Source: Actinomycetospora sp. TBRC 11914 (GTDB lineage Bacteria; Actinomycetota; Actinomycetes; Mycobacteriales; Pseudonocardiaceae). From it: a stretch of DNA of 43,813 nt. Below the pieces are notes generated by a model, which was not told where the DNA came from, did not search any database, and saw nothing but the letters and a program-made list of their open reading frames with translations. The position numbers were made by a program, and so were the translations under genes. This document shows positions 18,406-27,784 of this stretch, one piece after another. The DNA is taken from the NCBI RefSeq assembly GCF_012933465.1, contig NZ_JABBND010000031.1, forward strand, positions 1 to 43,813, given 5' to 3'. The first letter of the stretch is position 1. Every line of letters starts with the position of its first letter.

Positions 18406-19626
18406 CTACCGGTTCCCGGCACTCCACGCGTAGGGCAGCTCGGTGCCGTTCAGCACGTGGTCGCCGATCGTGCGGAGCTTGTAGATCAGCGGGTTGTGCA
18501 CCGAGATCGTCCGGGCGTTGCGCCAGTGGCGGTCCAGGCGCAGGGCCTCCGACGTGATCGACGCCCCGCCGACCTCGAACAGCTGCGTCGTCGCGTCGAG
18601 CACCGACGGGATGACGACGGCCTGGGCGCGGGCGACGTCGGCCTCGACCCGGTCGAGCAGGTCGGCGTCCTTGCTGTCGGTGCGCAGCAGGTGGTCGAGC
18701 TGGTCGGCGATCTCGAGGACGAGCACGCGGGCGGCGTGGGCGGTGGCCGAGAGCCGGCCGATCACCTGCTGGACGAGCGGGTCGTGCCGCGGGAGGTCCG
18801 CGGAGGCGTGGGTGTAGGAGCGGGTGCGGTCGCGGACCCAGCCGGCCACGTCGTCGGTCGCGCGCTGCGCGATCCCCGCGAGCACCGAGAGCTGCACGAG
18901 CTGCAGGTAGGCGGTCCCGTAGGTCCGGCCCGGCGTGCCGTACCCGGGCCCGAGGACGCGGTCGGCGGGGACGGACACCCCGTCGAACTCGGTGGTGCCG
19001 CTCGCGGTGAGGCGCTGGCCGAAGCCGTCCCAGTCGTCGTGCTGGGTCACACCGTCGGCGTCGGCGTCGACGAGGACGGCGAGCCGCTCCCCGTCGCGGT
19101 CGGCGGCGACGACGATGTGGTCGGCGTAGAGGCTGCCGGTGCTGTAGTACTTCGTGCCGTCCAGGCGCAGGTCGCCGTCGTCCGTGCCCGCCGGCGTCAG
19201 CGTGGTGCGGTAGCGGTCGATGGCCCCGACGCCCGGCTCGGAGATGGCGTTCCCGACGAGCACGCCGTCGGCGATCTTCCGCAGCCACCGGTCCCGCTCG
19301 GGCCCGGGTTCGTCGAGGAGCTGCTCCTCGACGAACCACCAGTGCACCCGCAGCGCCTGCGGGAGGTTCGACTCGGCGGCCGCGAGGGCGATCAGCTGCC
19401 GGAAGAGCTGCCGGACCGAGGCGCCGTAGCCGCCCAGCTCGACCGGCACGCGCAGCGCCCCGAAGCGGACCTCGTTCAGCGCCGCGACCTCGTCGTGGGC
19501 CAGGGAGCGGTCCCGCTCACGCTGCACCGCGCCCTCGGCGATCCGGGTGAAGACGGGCGCGAAGACCCGGTCGAGCTCCTCGTCGGGGTAGCCGGAGCGG
19601 GTCGTCGGGTCGGCCGTCGCGGTCAT
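18406..19626 (-). CDS. SfnB/DszC-like flavin-dependent monooxygenase (acyl-CoA dehydrogenase fold)
   Basis: A 406-residue protein of the acyl-CoA dehydrogenase superfamily. The middle beta domain contains ISEPGVG and LDGTKYYSTGSLYADHIVV, and the end HWRNARTISVHNPLIYKLR is the hallmark of the SfnB/DszC/TdsC branch. These use FMNH2 and O2 to attack organosulfur compounds such as sulfones and dibenzothiophene; no C-terminal catalytic Glu is present. It is preceded by a cysteine-type leader ORF, so a role in sulfur scavenging under cysteine shortage is likely. A partner flavin reductase is not adjacent. The ribosome-binding site is AAAGGA. Its TAG stop lies in repeat B. Confidence 0.88.
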   Translation of the reverse strand: MTATADPTTRSGYPDEELDRVFAPVFTRIAEGAVQRERDRSLAHDEVAALNEVRFGALRVPVELGGYGASVRQLFRQLIALAAAESNLPQALRVHWWFVEEQLLDEPGPERDRWLRKIADGVLVGNAISEPGVGAIDRYRTTLTPAGTDDGDLRLDGTKYYSTGSLYADHIVVAADRDGERLAVLVDADADGVTQHDDWDGFGQRLTASGTTEFDGVSVPADRVLGPGYGTPGRTYGTAYLQLVQLSVLAGIAQRATDDVAGWVRDRTRSYTHASADLPRHDPLVQQVIGRLSATAHAARVLVLEIADQLDHLLRTDSKDADLLDRVEADVARAQAVVIPSVLDATTQLFEVGGASITSEALRLDRHWRNARTISVHNPLIYKLRTIGDHVLNGTELPYAWSAGNR

Positions 19627-19665
19627 GGGGTGTGTCCTTTCGGATTCCGGCGCGCACGGCGGGGC

Positions 19666-19707
19666 GGCCGCCGGGAGAGGTCACGGCGGCACACCGGCGC
19701 GGCGGCC
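19666..19707 (-). promoter_or_regulatory. Possible attenuator hairpin before the SfnB-like gene
   Basis: GGCCGCCG (19666-19673) and CGGCGGCC (19700-19707) form a perfect 8-bp stem with a 26-base loop. It lies between the leader ORF (stop at 19768) and the structural gene (ATG at 19626). The place fits a transcription attenuator or a structure that hides the ribosome-binding site. Alternative pairings exist in this GC-rich stretch. Confidence 0.4.
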
Positions 19708-19767
19708 GGGCGGGATGGCGGGGGGGGTGGCGGGAACGGTGCCCGCGGGTGGATCAGGGAGTCCGGG

Positions 19768-19845
19768 TCAGCGGCGACAGAGCGCCGACGCCACGCGCGC
19801 GAGGTCGATGTGCCCCCGCGTGGTCAGCAGTCGCGCGCCGAACAT
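19768..19845 (-). CDS. Leader peptide (25 residues) of the SfnB-like gene
   Basis: A 26-codon ORF, with ATG at 19845 and TGA at 19768-19770, encoding a peptide beginning MFGARLLTTRG and ending HIDLARVASALCRR. The LTTRxHIDLxRVxSAxCR pattern is the actinobacterial 'putative leader peptide' family, seen before sulfur-assimilation and alkanesulfonate-type genes, with a conserved cysteine near the end. Ribosome stalling at that Cys codon when cysteine is scarce would change folding of the 141-base segment before the structural gene. AGGG lies 8 bases upstream of the ATG. The pattern match is strong; the mechanism is inferred. Confidence 0.82.
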   Translation of the reverse strand: MFGARLLTTRGHIDLARVASALCRR

Positions 19846-19961
19846 GCGACGACCCTAGCCCGACGGCGCCGTCGACTCCACGATCACGATCGACGCGCGC
19901 GCGGCGCCCTGGTACGAGTGCCTCCCGAGGGGTCGGGATCAGTGCACCGGGGGACGGGCTG

Positions 19962-21026
19962 ATGGATGCCGCACGGATCACGCGCCTGGGTGGGTGGGCG
20001 CTGATCGTCCTGTCCGTGGCGGTGGGCGTCAGCGCCGCGGTCCTCTTCCAGGAAGGCAAGGCGGGCACCCCTCGGGGATCGGACCGTGTTCCCGGGTACA
20101 CGCCGGCGAAGGTCGTCGTCTACGTGCCGGACGACGCGGACGTGTCGGTCCAGCTCAGTTTCCGGCGTGCTGACGATCTCTCCGGCGACGAGTCCGTGAC
20201 CGTGGCCCGGCAGGGTCGGGCGAGCATCACGAAGCCCTTCCTCGCCCTCATCGAGCTCCACGGCGCCGCACAGCTCACCACCCCCAACAGCGCCTCGGAC
20301 CTCTACCTGCGCCCGCACATGGTCCAGCTCCCGCCCGTGCGGAGTCCGCTGCGCTTCGGCGGCGACGCGGTCGGCGCCCGTCAGATGTACCTGGCCGAGT
20401 TCGGCCCCACCCCGAACCTCTTCGGCGCGCAGGTCGCCGGCGCCGCACAGGTCGCAGCGCTGCAGACCGAGACGTCGCGCGGCGCGTTCTCCTCGGGTGA
20501 GATCGTCCTCGAGAAGTGCCGTGGACTCCCCCGGTCGCTCGCGGAGGTGCGCACGACGTCGGGGTTCGATGTGGCGCGTCTCGGGCGGCTGGCCGACTTC
20601 TACGGCGGGCCCGGGTCGTGCTCGCCCGACCAGTCGTCCTACCGCGGGGTCGACCTGGGGCGTGTCGAGGTCCGCGACTCCGCAGCCACGGCGGGCGCGA
20701 TCCGCGTCGACTACAGCATGCCCGAGACACGGAAGACCGCCCCGAGGGACTTCTCCCCGACCCTCGAATGGTCGTGGGTCCCGCAGTGGAGCCCGTCCGG
20801 GACCTTCGAGGCCCAGGCGAACTTCGTCGACATCAACCGGGAGGCGCAGGGGCAGTCCTACCTCTTCGTCTCCGGCGCCCTCATCGGTGTGGCCTCGTCG
20901 ACACTGCCCACGGGGATCGGGCTCCTCGTCGGCCCCTGGCTGGCCCGCCGAGGGGAGGGCGGGCGCCCCGCCGGCCCGCCTCTGCGCCGCGCCGAGCCGT
21001 CTCGGCGGCGGTTCAACTCCCGGTGA
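19962..21026 (+). CDS. Uncharacterised membrane-anchored protein (354 residues)
   Basis: The N-terminal helix WALIVLSVAVGVSAAVLFQ (about residues 12-30) and the C-terminal helix SYLFVSGALIGVASSTLPTGIGLLVGPWL (about 302-330) flank a 270-residue segment, presumably outside the cell. That segment begins with a beta-rich run (VVVYVPDDADVSVQLSFRR) and contains two cysteines (EKCRGLP and GSCSPD). It ends in a basic tail (RRAEPSRRRFNSR). The layout matches no family I know. The first ATG after the gap is used; the longer open frame upstream overlaps the leader-peptide region and is not protein-like. Confidence 0.6.
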   Translation: MDAARITRLGGWALIVLSVAVGVSAAVLFQEGKAGTPRGSDRVPGYTPAKVVVYVPDDADVSVQLSFRRADDLSGDESVTVARQGRASITKPFLALIELHGAAQLTTPNSASDLYLRPHMVQLPPVRSPLRFGGDAVGARQMYLAEFGPTPNLFGAQVAGAAQVAALQTETSRGAFSSGEIVLEKCRGLPRSLAEVRTTSGFDVARLGRLADFYGGPGSCSPDQSSYRGVDLGRVEVRDSAATAGAIRVDYSMPETRKTAPRDFSPTLEWSWVPQWSPSGTFEAQANFVDINREAQGQSYLFVSGALIGVASSTLPTGIGLLVGPWLARRGEGGRPAGPPLRRAEPSRRRFNSR

Positions 21027-21049
21027 TGCGTCCCGAACCCGCTCGACGG

Positions 21050-21433
21050 TCAGCCGGAGGGCTTCTTCCCCGGGGTCGGGGCCAGCACCCCGATGAGGCC
21101 GCCGAGGATGAGGGTCGCGGCGCTGACGACCTCGGTGCTGATCACCCGGGTGCCGGTCAGCGACGCGATGACGATGGCCGCGATGAGGGCGAGCAGCGCG
21201 ATCCCCAGGAACACGACGACCATCCCGTAGATCCAGCTGGGCTCGGTGGTCGCCGCGGCCTGTGCCTGCTGCGCGGCGGTCTGGGCGATGCCCGCCGCCG
21301 ACTGCGTCTGGTCGAGGTGGGTCCGGGTCGCCTCGGCGGCCGCCTCGGCCCGGGCGGCGGCGGCCTCGGCGGCGTCGCCGGGCTGCCCCGCGGCCGGGTC
21401 CGAGGCCGGGTCCGGGGCCGCGAACGGTGTCAT
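21050..21433 (-). CDS. Small membrane protein with Ala-rich helical N-terminus
   Basis: A 127-residue protein. Residues 15-65 are an Ala/Glu/Gln-rich helical region (AAEAAAARAEAAAEATRTHLDQTQ), probably a coiled coil. Two hydrophobic helices follow (IYGMVVVFLGIALLALIAAIVIASLTG and VVSAATLILGGLIGVLAPTPG; only short parts are diagnostic). It is convergent with the 354-residue membrane protein, 23 bp apart, and reads in the same direction as the following 122-residue gene. No family is recognised; a holin-like or scaffold role would be guesswork. Confidence 0.55.
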   Translation of the reverse strand: MTPFAAPDPASDPAAGQPGDAAEAAAARAEAAAEATRTHLDQTQSAAGIAQTAAQQAQAAATTEPSWIYGMVVVFLGIALLALIAAIVIASLTGTRVISTEVVSAATLILGGLIGVLAPTPGKKPSG

Positions 21434-21562
21434 CGCTCGTCCTCCATGGCCAGGAAGGTCGGGGCGACTCCCGGTCGATACCAGACGCCGGGCCCCGCAT
21501 CACCCGTTCGCCGCGCCGGGATCAGGCCGGTGGCCCAGCGCGACGGGCCGGAGCGGGCGAGA

Positions 21563-21931
21563 TCAGCGGGGCGCGGCGATGTGCCCGGTCACGGCGGCCG
21601 CGAACGTCAGCGCGGCCGCGGTGGCCTCCTCCGGGATCGCCCCGGTGTCCACGGCGTCGGCCGTCGCCCGCAGCCAGCCGATCAACGGCTCGACCACCCG
21701 GGGGCTCAGGCCGACGATCCACGCCGCCGTCCGGGCCCGGGTCTCGGCGACGTGCTCGGTCGTCCCGTCGTCGTGCCGGGCGATGACCTCGGGCCGCGAG
21801 GCGAGGAGTCCGGCGGTCTCCCACTCGCCGGCGGGCGTGCGGGCCCGCAGATCCGCCAGGCGGTGCGCCGCGACACGCAGCTCGTCCCCGCGCGACGTGG
21901 ACGTCGGCGGCACTGCGGAGGTGCTCACCAT
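21563..21931 (-). CDS. Hypothetical helical protein (122 residues)
   Basis: Begins MVSTSAVPPTSTSRGDELRVAAHRLADLR and ends AAALTFAAAVTGHIAAPR. It is mostly helical, with three amphipathic segments (ELRVAAHRLADLRAR, HVAETRARTAAWIVGL, VEPLIGWLRATADAV) and no cysteine or membrane helix. Codon usage is typical for the window. It starts divergently from the glycosyltransferase gene with about 130 bp between. No family is recognised. Confidence 0.5.
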   Translation of the reverse strand: MVSTSAVPPTSTSRGDELRVAAHRLADLRARTPAGEWETAGLLASRPEVIARHDDGTTEHVAETRARTAAWIVGLSPRVVEPLIGWLRATADAVDTGAIPEEATAAALTFAAAVTGHIAAPR

Positions 21932-22060
21932 GCCTCCCGGGCGGTCGGGTCGGGCCGGGACGTACCCGGGTCGGCCGGTCCCATCGTCCATCCGGCGGCG
22001 GTGATCGGCAGCGAGGCGTCCGACTGGTGTGATCCGGGCGCGGGCGGGGCACCTCGGCCG

Positions 22061-23149
22061 GTGCAATCGTTGCGGATCGTCCCGAACCTGCGCAGTTCGG
22101 TCGTCGAGGAGATGCCCCCGGGGCAGCTGCTGCTGTTCACCTCCCAGATCGGCGACTCCGACGCCGCCCTGCTCGAAGGCAACCCGTCGGTCCGTCCGTT
22201 CACCTGGGGGACGCTGCTGCGGGCGCTGCGCGACCCGGACCTCGAGCTCGTGGAGGTCGCCGAGCCCCTCTGGCTCGCCGAGTGGGTCCGGGCCGTCCGC
22301 TACGTCGTGCTCCTGAAGCTGCTCCGTCCGACCCTCCCCCGGCGCCGGCCGGTCGCGGTCGCGACCTACGCCATCGAGAACCTCGACGTGGGCGTGCGGC
22401 TGTCGCTCCGGGCGCTGGACTCGCGGCCGCTGCTGAGCGCCCTGGTGCGCCGGCTCGTGACGGCCGCGGTCGGGATGTCGCTGCGGCTGCTCGACGTCGT
22501 CGTCTTCGGGACGTCGGGCGCCTGCGAGAACTACCGGCGGGCCTTCGACCGGCCCATGCGCCACACGCGGTGGGCCGTCCTGCCGCCGCGGCTGGACGCG
22601 TGCACCGTGTGCGGTCCGGTCGGTACGGCACCGCGGGACCGGACGGTGCTCTTCCTCGGCGCGCCGAGCGAGCGGAAGGGCTTCGACGTCCTGCTGTCGG
22701 CGTGGCAGACCGCCCGCGGCGCGGACCGGGGCTGGCGGCTGGTGGTCGCCGACCCCGACGGCGACGGGGCCCCCGACCTGCCGCCCGGCGTGTCGGTCCG
22801 GACCGGCCCGAGCCGGCGGACGATCCACGAGCTCCTCCGGACCGGCGCCGTCGTCGCCATGCCGTCGGTCCGGCTCCGGCGCTGGCGCGAGCAGATCGGA
22901 CTGCCCCTGGTCGAGGGCCTCGCCCATGGCTGCCGGGTGGTGACGACGACCGAGACCGGGCTGGCGGACGACCTGCGGGACCACCCCCTCGTCACGCTGA
23001 CGACGCCGGGCGACGCCCACAGCCTCGCCGAGGGCCTGCGCCACGTGATGACCACGGAACCGTCGGGACCCCTCACCGCACCCGCGGAGGGCTACACCAA
23101 GCGCGACGTCGTGCGGTGGTGGCTCACGGCCGGTGCGATCCGGGGGTGA
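22061..23149 (+). CDS. Glycosyltransferase family 4-like protein
   Basis: A 362-residue GT-B fold enzyme. The C-terminal half shows the retaining GT4 pattern. LFLGAPSERKGFDVLLSAW is the first strand and Lys contact for the nucleotide sugar. WRLVVADPDG, VSVRTGP and TIHELLRTGAVVAMPS lead to EQIGLPLVEGLAHGCRVVTT, which has the E-x7-E acid pair. The N-terminal half contains YAIENLDVGVRLSLR, resembling acceptor-binding domains. No neighbouring polysaccharide genes exist, so the acceptor is unknown. The start is set at GTG 22061, the first credible start after a non-coding stretch; TTG 22070 is possible. A terminator hairpin follows. Confidence 0.78.
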   Translation: MQSLRIVPNLRSSVVEEMPPGQLLLFTSQIGDSDAALLEGNPSVRPFTWGTLLRALRDPDLELVEVAEPLWLAEWVRAVRYVVLLKLLRPTLPRRRPVAVATYAIENLDVGVRLSLRALDSRPLLSALVRRLVTAAVGMSLRLLDVVVFGTSGACENYRRAFDRPMRHTRWAVLPPRLDACTVCGPVGTAPRDRTVLFLGAPSERKGFDVLLSAWQTARGADRGWRLVVADPDGDGAPDLPPGVSVRTGPSRRTIHELLRTGAVVAMPSVRLRRWREQIGLPLVEGLAHGCRVVTTTETGLADDLRDHPLVTLTTPGDAHSLAEGLRHVMTTEPSGPLTAPAEGYTKRDVVRWWLTAGAIRG

Positions 23150-23188
23150 CCGTCGTCGTCGGAGCTCCGCGAGGAGCGCCCCGGAGCA

Positions 23189-23209
23189 ACCGGGTCACGA
23201 CGACCCGGT
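23189..23209 (+). terminator. Terminator hairpin after the glycosyltransferase
   Basis: ACCGGGTC (23189-23196), loop ACGAC, GACCCGGT (23202-23209) is a perfect 8-bp stem 40 bp after the stop codon and 87 bp before the next start. No T-run follows, as is common in high-GC actinobacteria. Confidence 0.6.
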
Positions 23210-23295
23210 CGTTCCGGTACGGGCAGCGCCCCGGCCCCCGGACGCCCGACGGTGATCAGACTGGAGCCCCCGTCCCGGCAGCGCAGGAGGCGTCG

Positions 23296-24051
23296 ATGGC
23301 CGTCACCACCGAGAGGCACGACCGGGTGCTCGTGGTCCGCATCGAGCGCCCCGAGAAGCGCAACGCGATCGACGCGGCCACCGCCCGCGGGATCGACGAC
23401 GCCCTCAACGCCTACCAGGACGACCCCGGCCTGTGGTGCGCGATCCTCACCGGCACCCCCGAGGTGTTCTGTGCGGGCACCGACATCGTCGCCGGGCCGG
23501 GCGAGCCGACCGACCGCGGCGGCCCCTACGGCGTGATCCGCCGCGCGCACACGAAGCCGCTCCTGGCCGCCGTCGAGGGCCTCGCCCTCGGCGGCGGCTT
23601 CGAGATCGCGATGGCCTGCGACCTCGTCGTGGCCTCGACGACGGCGACGTTCGGCCTCCCCGAGACGCGCCGCGGCCTCGTCGCCAACTCCGGCGCGCTG
23701 CTGCGGGCGATGCGCTGCCTGCCGCTGAACGTCGCCCGCGAGCTCCTGCTGACCGGGGCGCGGCTGGACGCCGAGCGGGCCCACGCGATCGGCTTCGTCA
23801 ACCGCCTCGCCGAGCCCGGGCAGGCGGTCGCGGTGGCCCTGGCGCTGGCCGGGGAGATCGGCGCCGCGTCGCCGACGGCGGTCTCGGCGACGCTGCGGGC
23901 CCTCGAGGAGCAGTGGGACGAGGACGAGGCCCGCGGCTGGGCGGCTACCCAGCGCGCCGAGCGCCGGATCGCCGCCGGGCCGGACAAGCAGGAGGGCCTC
24001 GACGCCTTCGCGGCGAAGCGCACGCCGCGCTGGAGCGACCCCGCAAGGTGA
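23296..24051 (+). CDS. Enoyl-CoA hydratase (crotonase family)
   Basis: A 251-residue crotonase. The oxyanion-hole strands are VFCAGTDIVAG and VEGLALGGGFEIAMACDLVV. GLPETRRGLVANSGALLRAM provides the Glu144 equivalent, and NVARELLLTG keeps a Glu at the Glu164 position, so a true hydratase reaction is plausible. GKRNAID-type N-terminus (RPEKRNAIDAATARG) is standard. It has a strong AGGAGG site. The TetR gene follows 128 bp later in the same direction. It may feed the acyl-CoA pathway encoded further right. Confidence 0.9.
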   Translation: MAVTTERHDRVLVVRIERPEKRNAIDAATARGIDDALNAYQDDPGLWCAILTGTPEVFCAGTDIVAGPGEPTDRGGPYGVIRRAHTKPLLAAVEGLALGGGFEIAMACDLVVASTTATFGLPETRRGLVANSGALLRAMRCLPLNVARELLLTGARLDAERAHAIGFVNRLAEPGQAVAVALALAGEIGAASPTAVSATLRALEEQWDEDEARGWAATQRAERRIAAGPDKQEGLDAFAAKRTPRWSDPAR

Positions 24052-24114
24052 CGCCACGCCCCCCGCAGATGCGGCCGGGCTCACACGCAACGAACTCAGA
24101 TCACGAATTGGTAA

Positions 24115-24134
24115 CGGAGACGCCGCCGTCTCCG
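24115..24134. promoter_or_regulatory. Palindrome before the TetR gene
   Basis: CGGAGACG, spacer CCGC, CGTCTCCG is a perfect 8-bp inverted repeat 45 bases before the TetR ATG at 24180. It could be the operator for TetR self-regulation or the terminator of the crotonase gene 64 bp upstream. Its position close to the start favours the operator. Confidence 0.45.
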
Positions 24135-24179
24135 ATGCACCCGGTGGACCGAAGCCCCGACGGCCGCGGAGGCGCCCTG

Positions 24180-24815
24180 ATGAGCGCGCAGACGATCCAC
24201 CGACCGACGCTGCGGGAGGAGTTCCGCCTGGAACTGCGAGAGCGGGCGCTCGACGGCGCCGCGAGCGCGGTGCTCGAGCACGGCTGGGAGCGGGTGCGCC
24301 TGGCCGAGCTGGCCCGGCAGACCGGGCTCTCGCGGGCGACGCTGCACCGCCAGTTCGGGGGGCGGATCGGGCTCGGCCAGGCGCTGCTGGCGCGCGAGGC
24401 GCAGCGCATGCTCGCCGAGACCGCCGACGCCCTGCGCCAGGCCCCGACCTGGGACGCCGGCGTGCGCGCCGCGGTGGGGACCACGCTGCGGGCCGCGAAG
24501 GACCGGCCGCTGCTCGCCGCGGTCCTCGAGGCCCACCACGGCGACACCAGCCTGCTGCCGCTGCTGACCACGCAGAGCGGCCCGATCATCGTCGAGGCCC
24601 GCCGGATGCTCACGCGCTACCTGCGCGAGCACCACCCGCGCCAGTCGCCCAGCTACCTGGCCGACGTCGCGGACACCCTGGTCCGCGCGACCCTGAGCCA
24701 CCTCGCGACACCCGACCTCGAGGAGCTCGCCGCCGACCGGCTGCACCGCCTCGCCACACACCTGCTCCCCTCCCCCAGCTCCCGGGCCACGCCACGCCCC
24801 CGGCTCCCGGGGTGA
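24180..24815 (+). CDS. TetR family transcriptional regulator
   Basis: A 211-residue repressor-type protein. Residues 15-65 are the TetR DNA-binding domain. RALDGAASAVLEHGWERVRLAELARQTGLSRATLHRQFGG has the helix-turn-helix ending in LSRATLHRQFG, with the usual LYxHF replaced by LHRQF. The C-terminal ligand-binding half is helical and ends in a Pro/Arg-rich tail (SSRATPRPRLPG). It starts with ATG 24180, preceded by GCGGAGG. The last codon overlaps the next GTG start. It probably controls one of the flanking acyl-CoA gene sets; the ligand may be an acyl-CoA. Confidence 0.88.
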   Translation: MSAQTIHRPTLREEFRLELRERALDGAASAVLEHGWERVRLAELARQTGLSRATLHRQFGGRIGLGQALLAREAQRMLAETADALRQAPTWDAGVRAAVGTTLRAAKDRPLLAAVLEAHHGDTSLLPLLTTQSGPIIVEARRMLTRYLREHHPRQSPSYLADVADTLVRATLSHLATPDLEELAADRLHRLATHLLPSPSSRATPRPRLPG

Positions 24816-25330
24816 CCGACGACCCCACCGCCGTGGCGGTCCCCCTCGGCGCCGAGGACCACCGGCGGCTGCTGCGCCTGCTCGGGACCCTGGCCGAGCG
24901 GCTCGGCCCGCTCCCGGGTCCCGAGGGGGCGCGCTACGCCGACGGGCCCGAGCTCCTCGGCGCCGCCCTGGTCCTCGCCGAGGGCGACCCGGTCGTCCTC
25001 GACGCCCTCGCCGTCGAGATCCGCCGGCGGCGGCTGCGCCGGGCCGCCCGCGGCGAGCTGCTCGCGGTCTGCGGCGCCCTGGAGGGCGTGGCCGCGCGGC
25101 TCGAGCCCGTCGCGGCGCGCGAGGAGGCCGAGCGCCTCGCGCGCGACCTGCGCGAGGTGACCGTCGCCGTCGCACTGCAGGAGGAGGCCGGTGAGATCGC
25201 GCGGCGTCTCCTGCTGGGGACCCACCGGCTCACCCACCTCGCCGAGCAGGGCGGACCGTGGGCCCCGACGCTCCAGGACCTCGCCGGGACCCTCGACGAC
25301 CTCCACGACGCGCTGCGCCCGCCGACCTGA
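24812..25330 (+). CDS. Hypothetical helical protein coupled to the TetR gene
   Basis: A 172-residue protein with a GTG start overlapping the tetR stop (GTGA). It is rich in Ala, Leu, Glu and Arg. The N-terminal part (GAEDHRRLLRLLGTLAERLG) and the middle (AREEAERLARDLREVTVAVALQEEAGEIARRLLLG) look like long helices, so an alpha-helical bundle is likely. There are no metal-binding or membrane motifs. Tight coupling suggests it works with the TetR protein, perhaps as a second sensor. No family is recognised. Confidence 0.55.
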   Translation: MTDDPTAVAVPLGAEDHRRLLRLLGTLAERLGPLPGPEGARYADGPELLGAALVLAEGDPVVLDALAVEIRRRRLRRAARGELLAVCGALEGVAARLEPVAAREEAERLARDLREVTVAVALQEEAGEIARRLLLGTHRLTHLAEQGGPWAPTLQDLAGTLDDLHDALRPPT

Positions 25331-25345
25331 GCGGCGGCTGACCGA

Positions 25346-26109
25346 TCAGAACTCCGGGGGCCGGTGCGCGAGGAACGCGGCCACGCCCTCGCGGGCGTCC
25401 TCGCCGGCGAAGAGCTCCCCGACCCGGTCGGCCTCCCGCGCCAGTCCCTCGGCGAGCGGGAGGTCGTGGGCGTCGTCGACGCAGCGCAGCACGGCGCCGA
25501 GCGCCGAGGTCGGGAGGGCCGCGAGCCCGGCCGCCCAGGCCCGCGCGGCCTCCTCGGCGCCGCCGGCGTCGACGAGCCGGTCGACGAGACCGATGGCGTG
25601 GGCCTCCGCGGCGTTGACCGTGCGGGGCGTGAGCATCAGGTCGAGGGCGCGGCCCCGACCGACGAGGCGTGGCAGGCGCTGCGTCCCGCCGGCCCCGGGG
25701 ACCAGGCCGAGCCGGGTCTCGGGGAGCCCGAGCCGGGCGTCCCGCCCGGCCACGCGCAGGCTCGCCGCCATCGCGAGCTCCAGCCCACCGCCGAGCGCCT
25801 GGCCCTCCACCACGGCGATCGAGGGACGATCCGCGGCGGCGATCCGCTCGATCGGCCGGCGCAGCGCCTCGAGGTAGCGCCCGAAGTCCTCGGGCGCGAA
25901 GTCCGCCATCGCCTTGAGGTCGGCGCCCGCGACGAAGAACCCGGGGACGTCGGAGGTGATCACCAGGACGCGCGCGTCCGAGCTGTCGAACGCGTCGAGG
26001 GCGCGCTCCAGCCCGGCGACGACGGCCGCGGACAGGGCGTTGACCGGCGGGGCGGCCAGCCGGACGACGACGACGCGGTCCTCGCGCGTCCAGGTCACGA
26101 CCTCGTCGG

Positions 26110-26113
<4 letters not shown>
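25346..26113 (-). CDS. Enoyl-CoA hydratase/isomerase family protein
   Basis: A 255-residue crotonase. FFVAGADLKAMADF and VEGQALGGGLELAMAASLRV form the oxyanion hole, and GLPETRLGLVPGAGGTQRLPRLVG carries the Glu144 equivalent. The Glu164 position reads Asp (RALDLMLTP). The GTG start at 26113 overlaps the CoA ligase stop (GTGA), so the two genes are translationally coupled. It presumably hydrates the enoyl-CoA formed downstream of the ligase and dehydrogenase. Confidence 0.9.
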
Positions 26114-27762
<1,649 letters not shown>

Positions 27763-27784
27763 CGGTGCCTCCCGGACCCGCTCG

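Noticed and set aside
18278..19339. Arg/Pro/Ala-rich reading frame opposite and overlapping the SfnB-like gene
   Set aside because: Out-of-frame product of the true gene; no domain motif.
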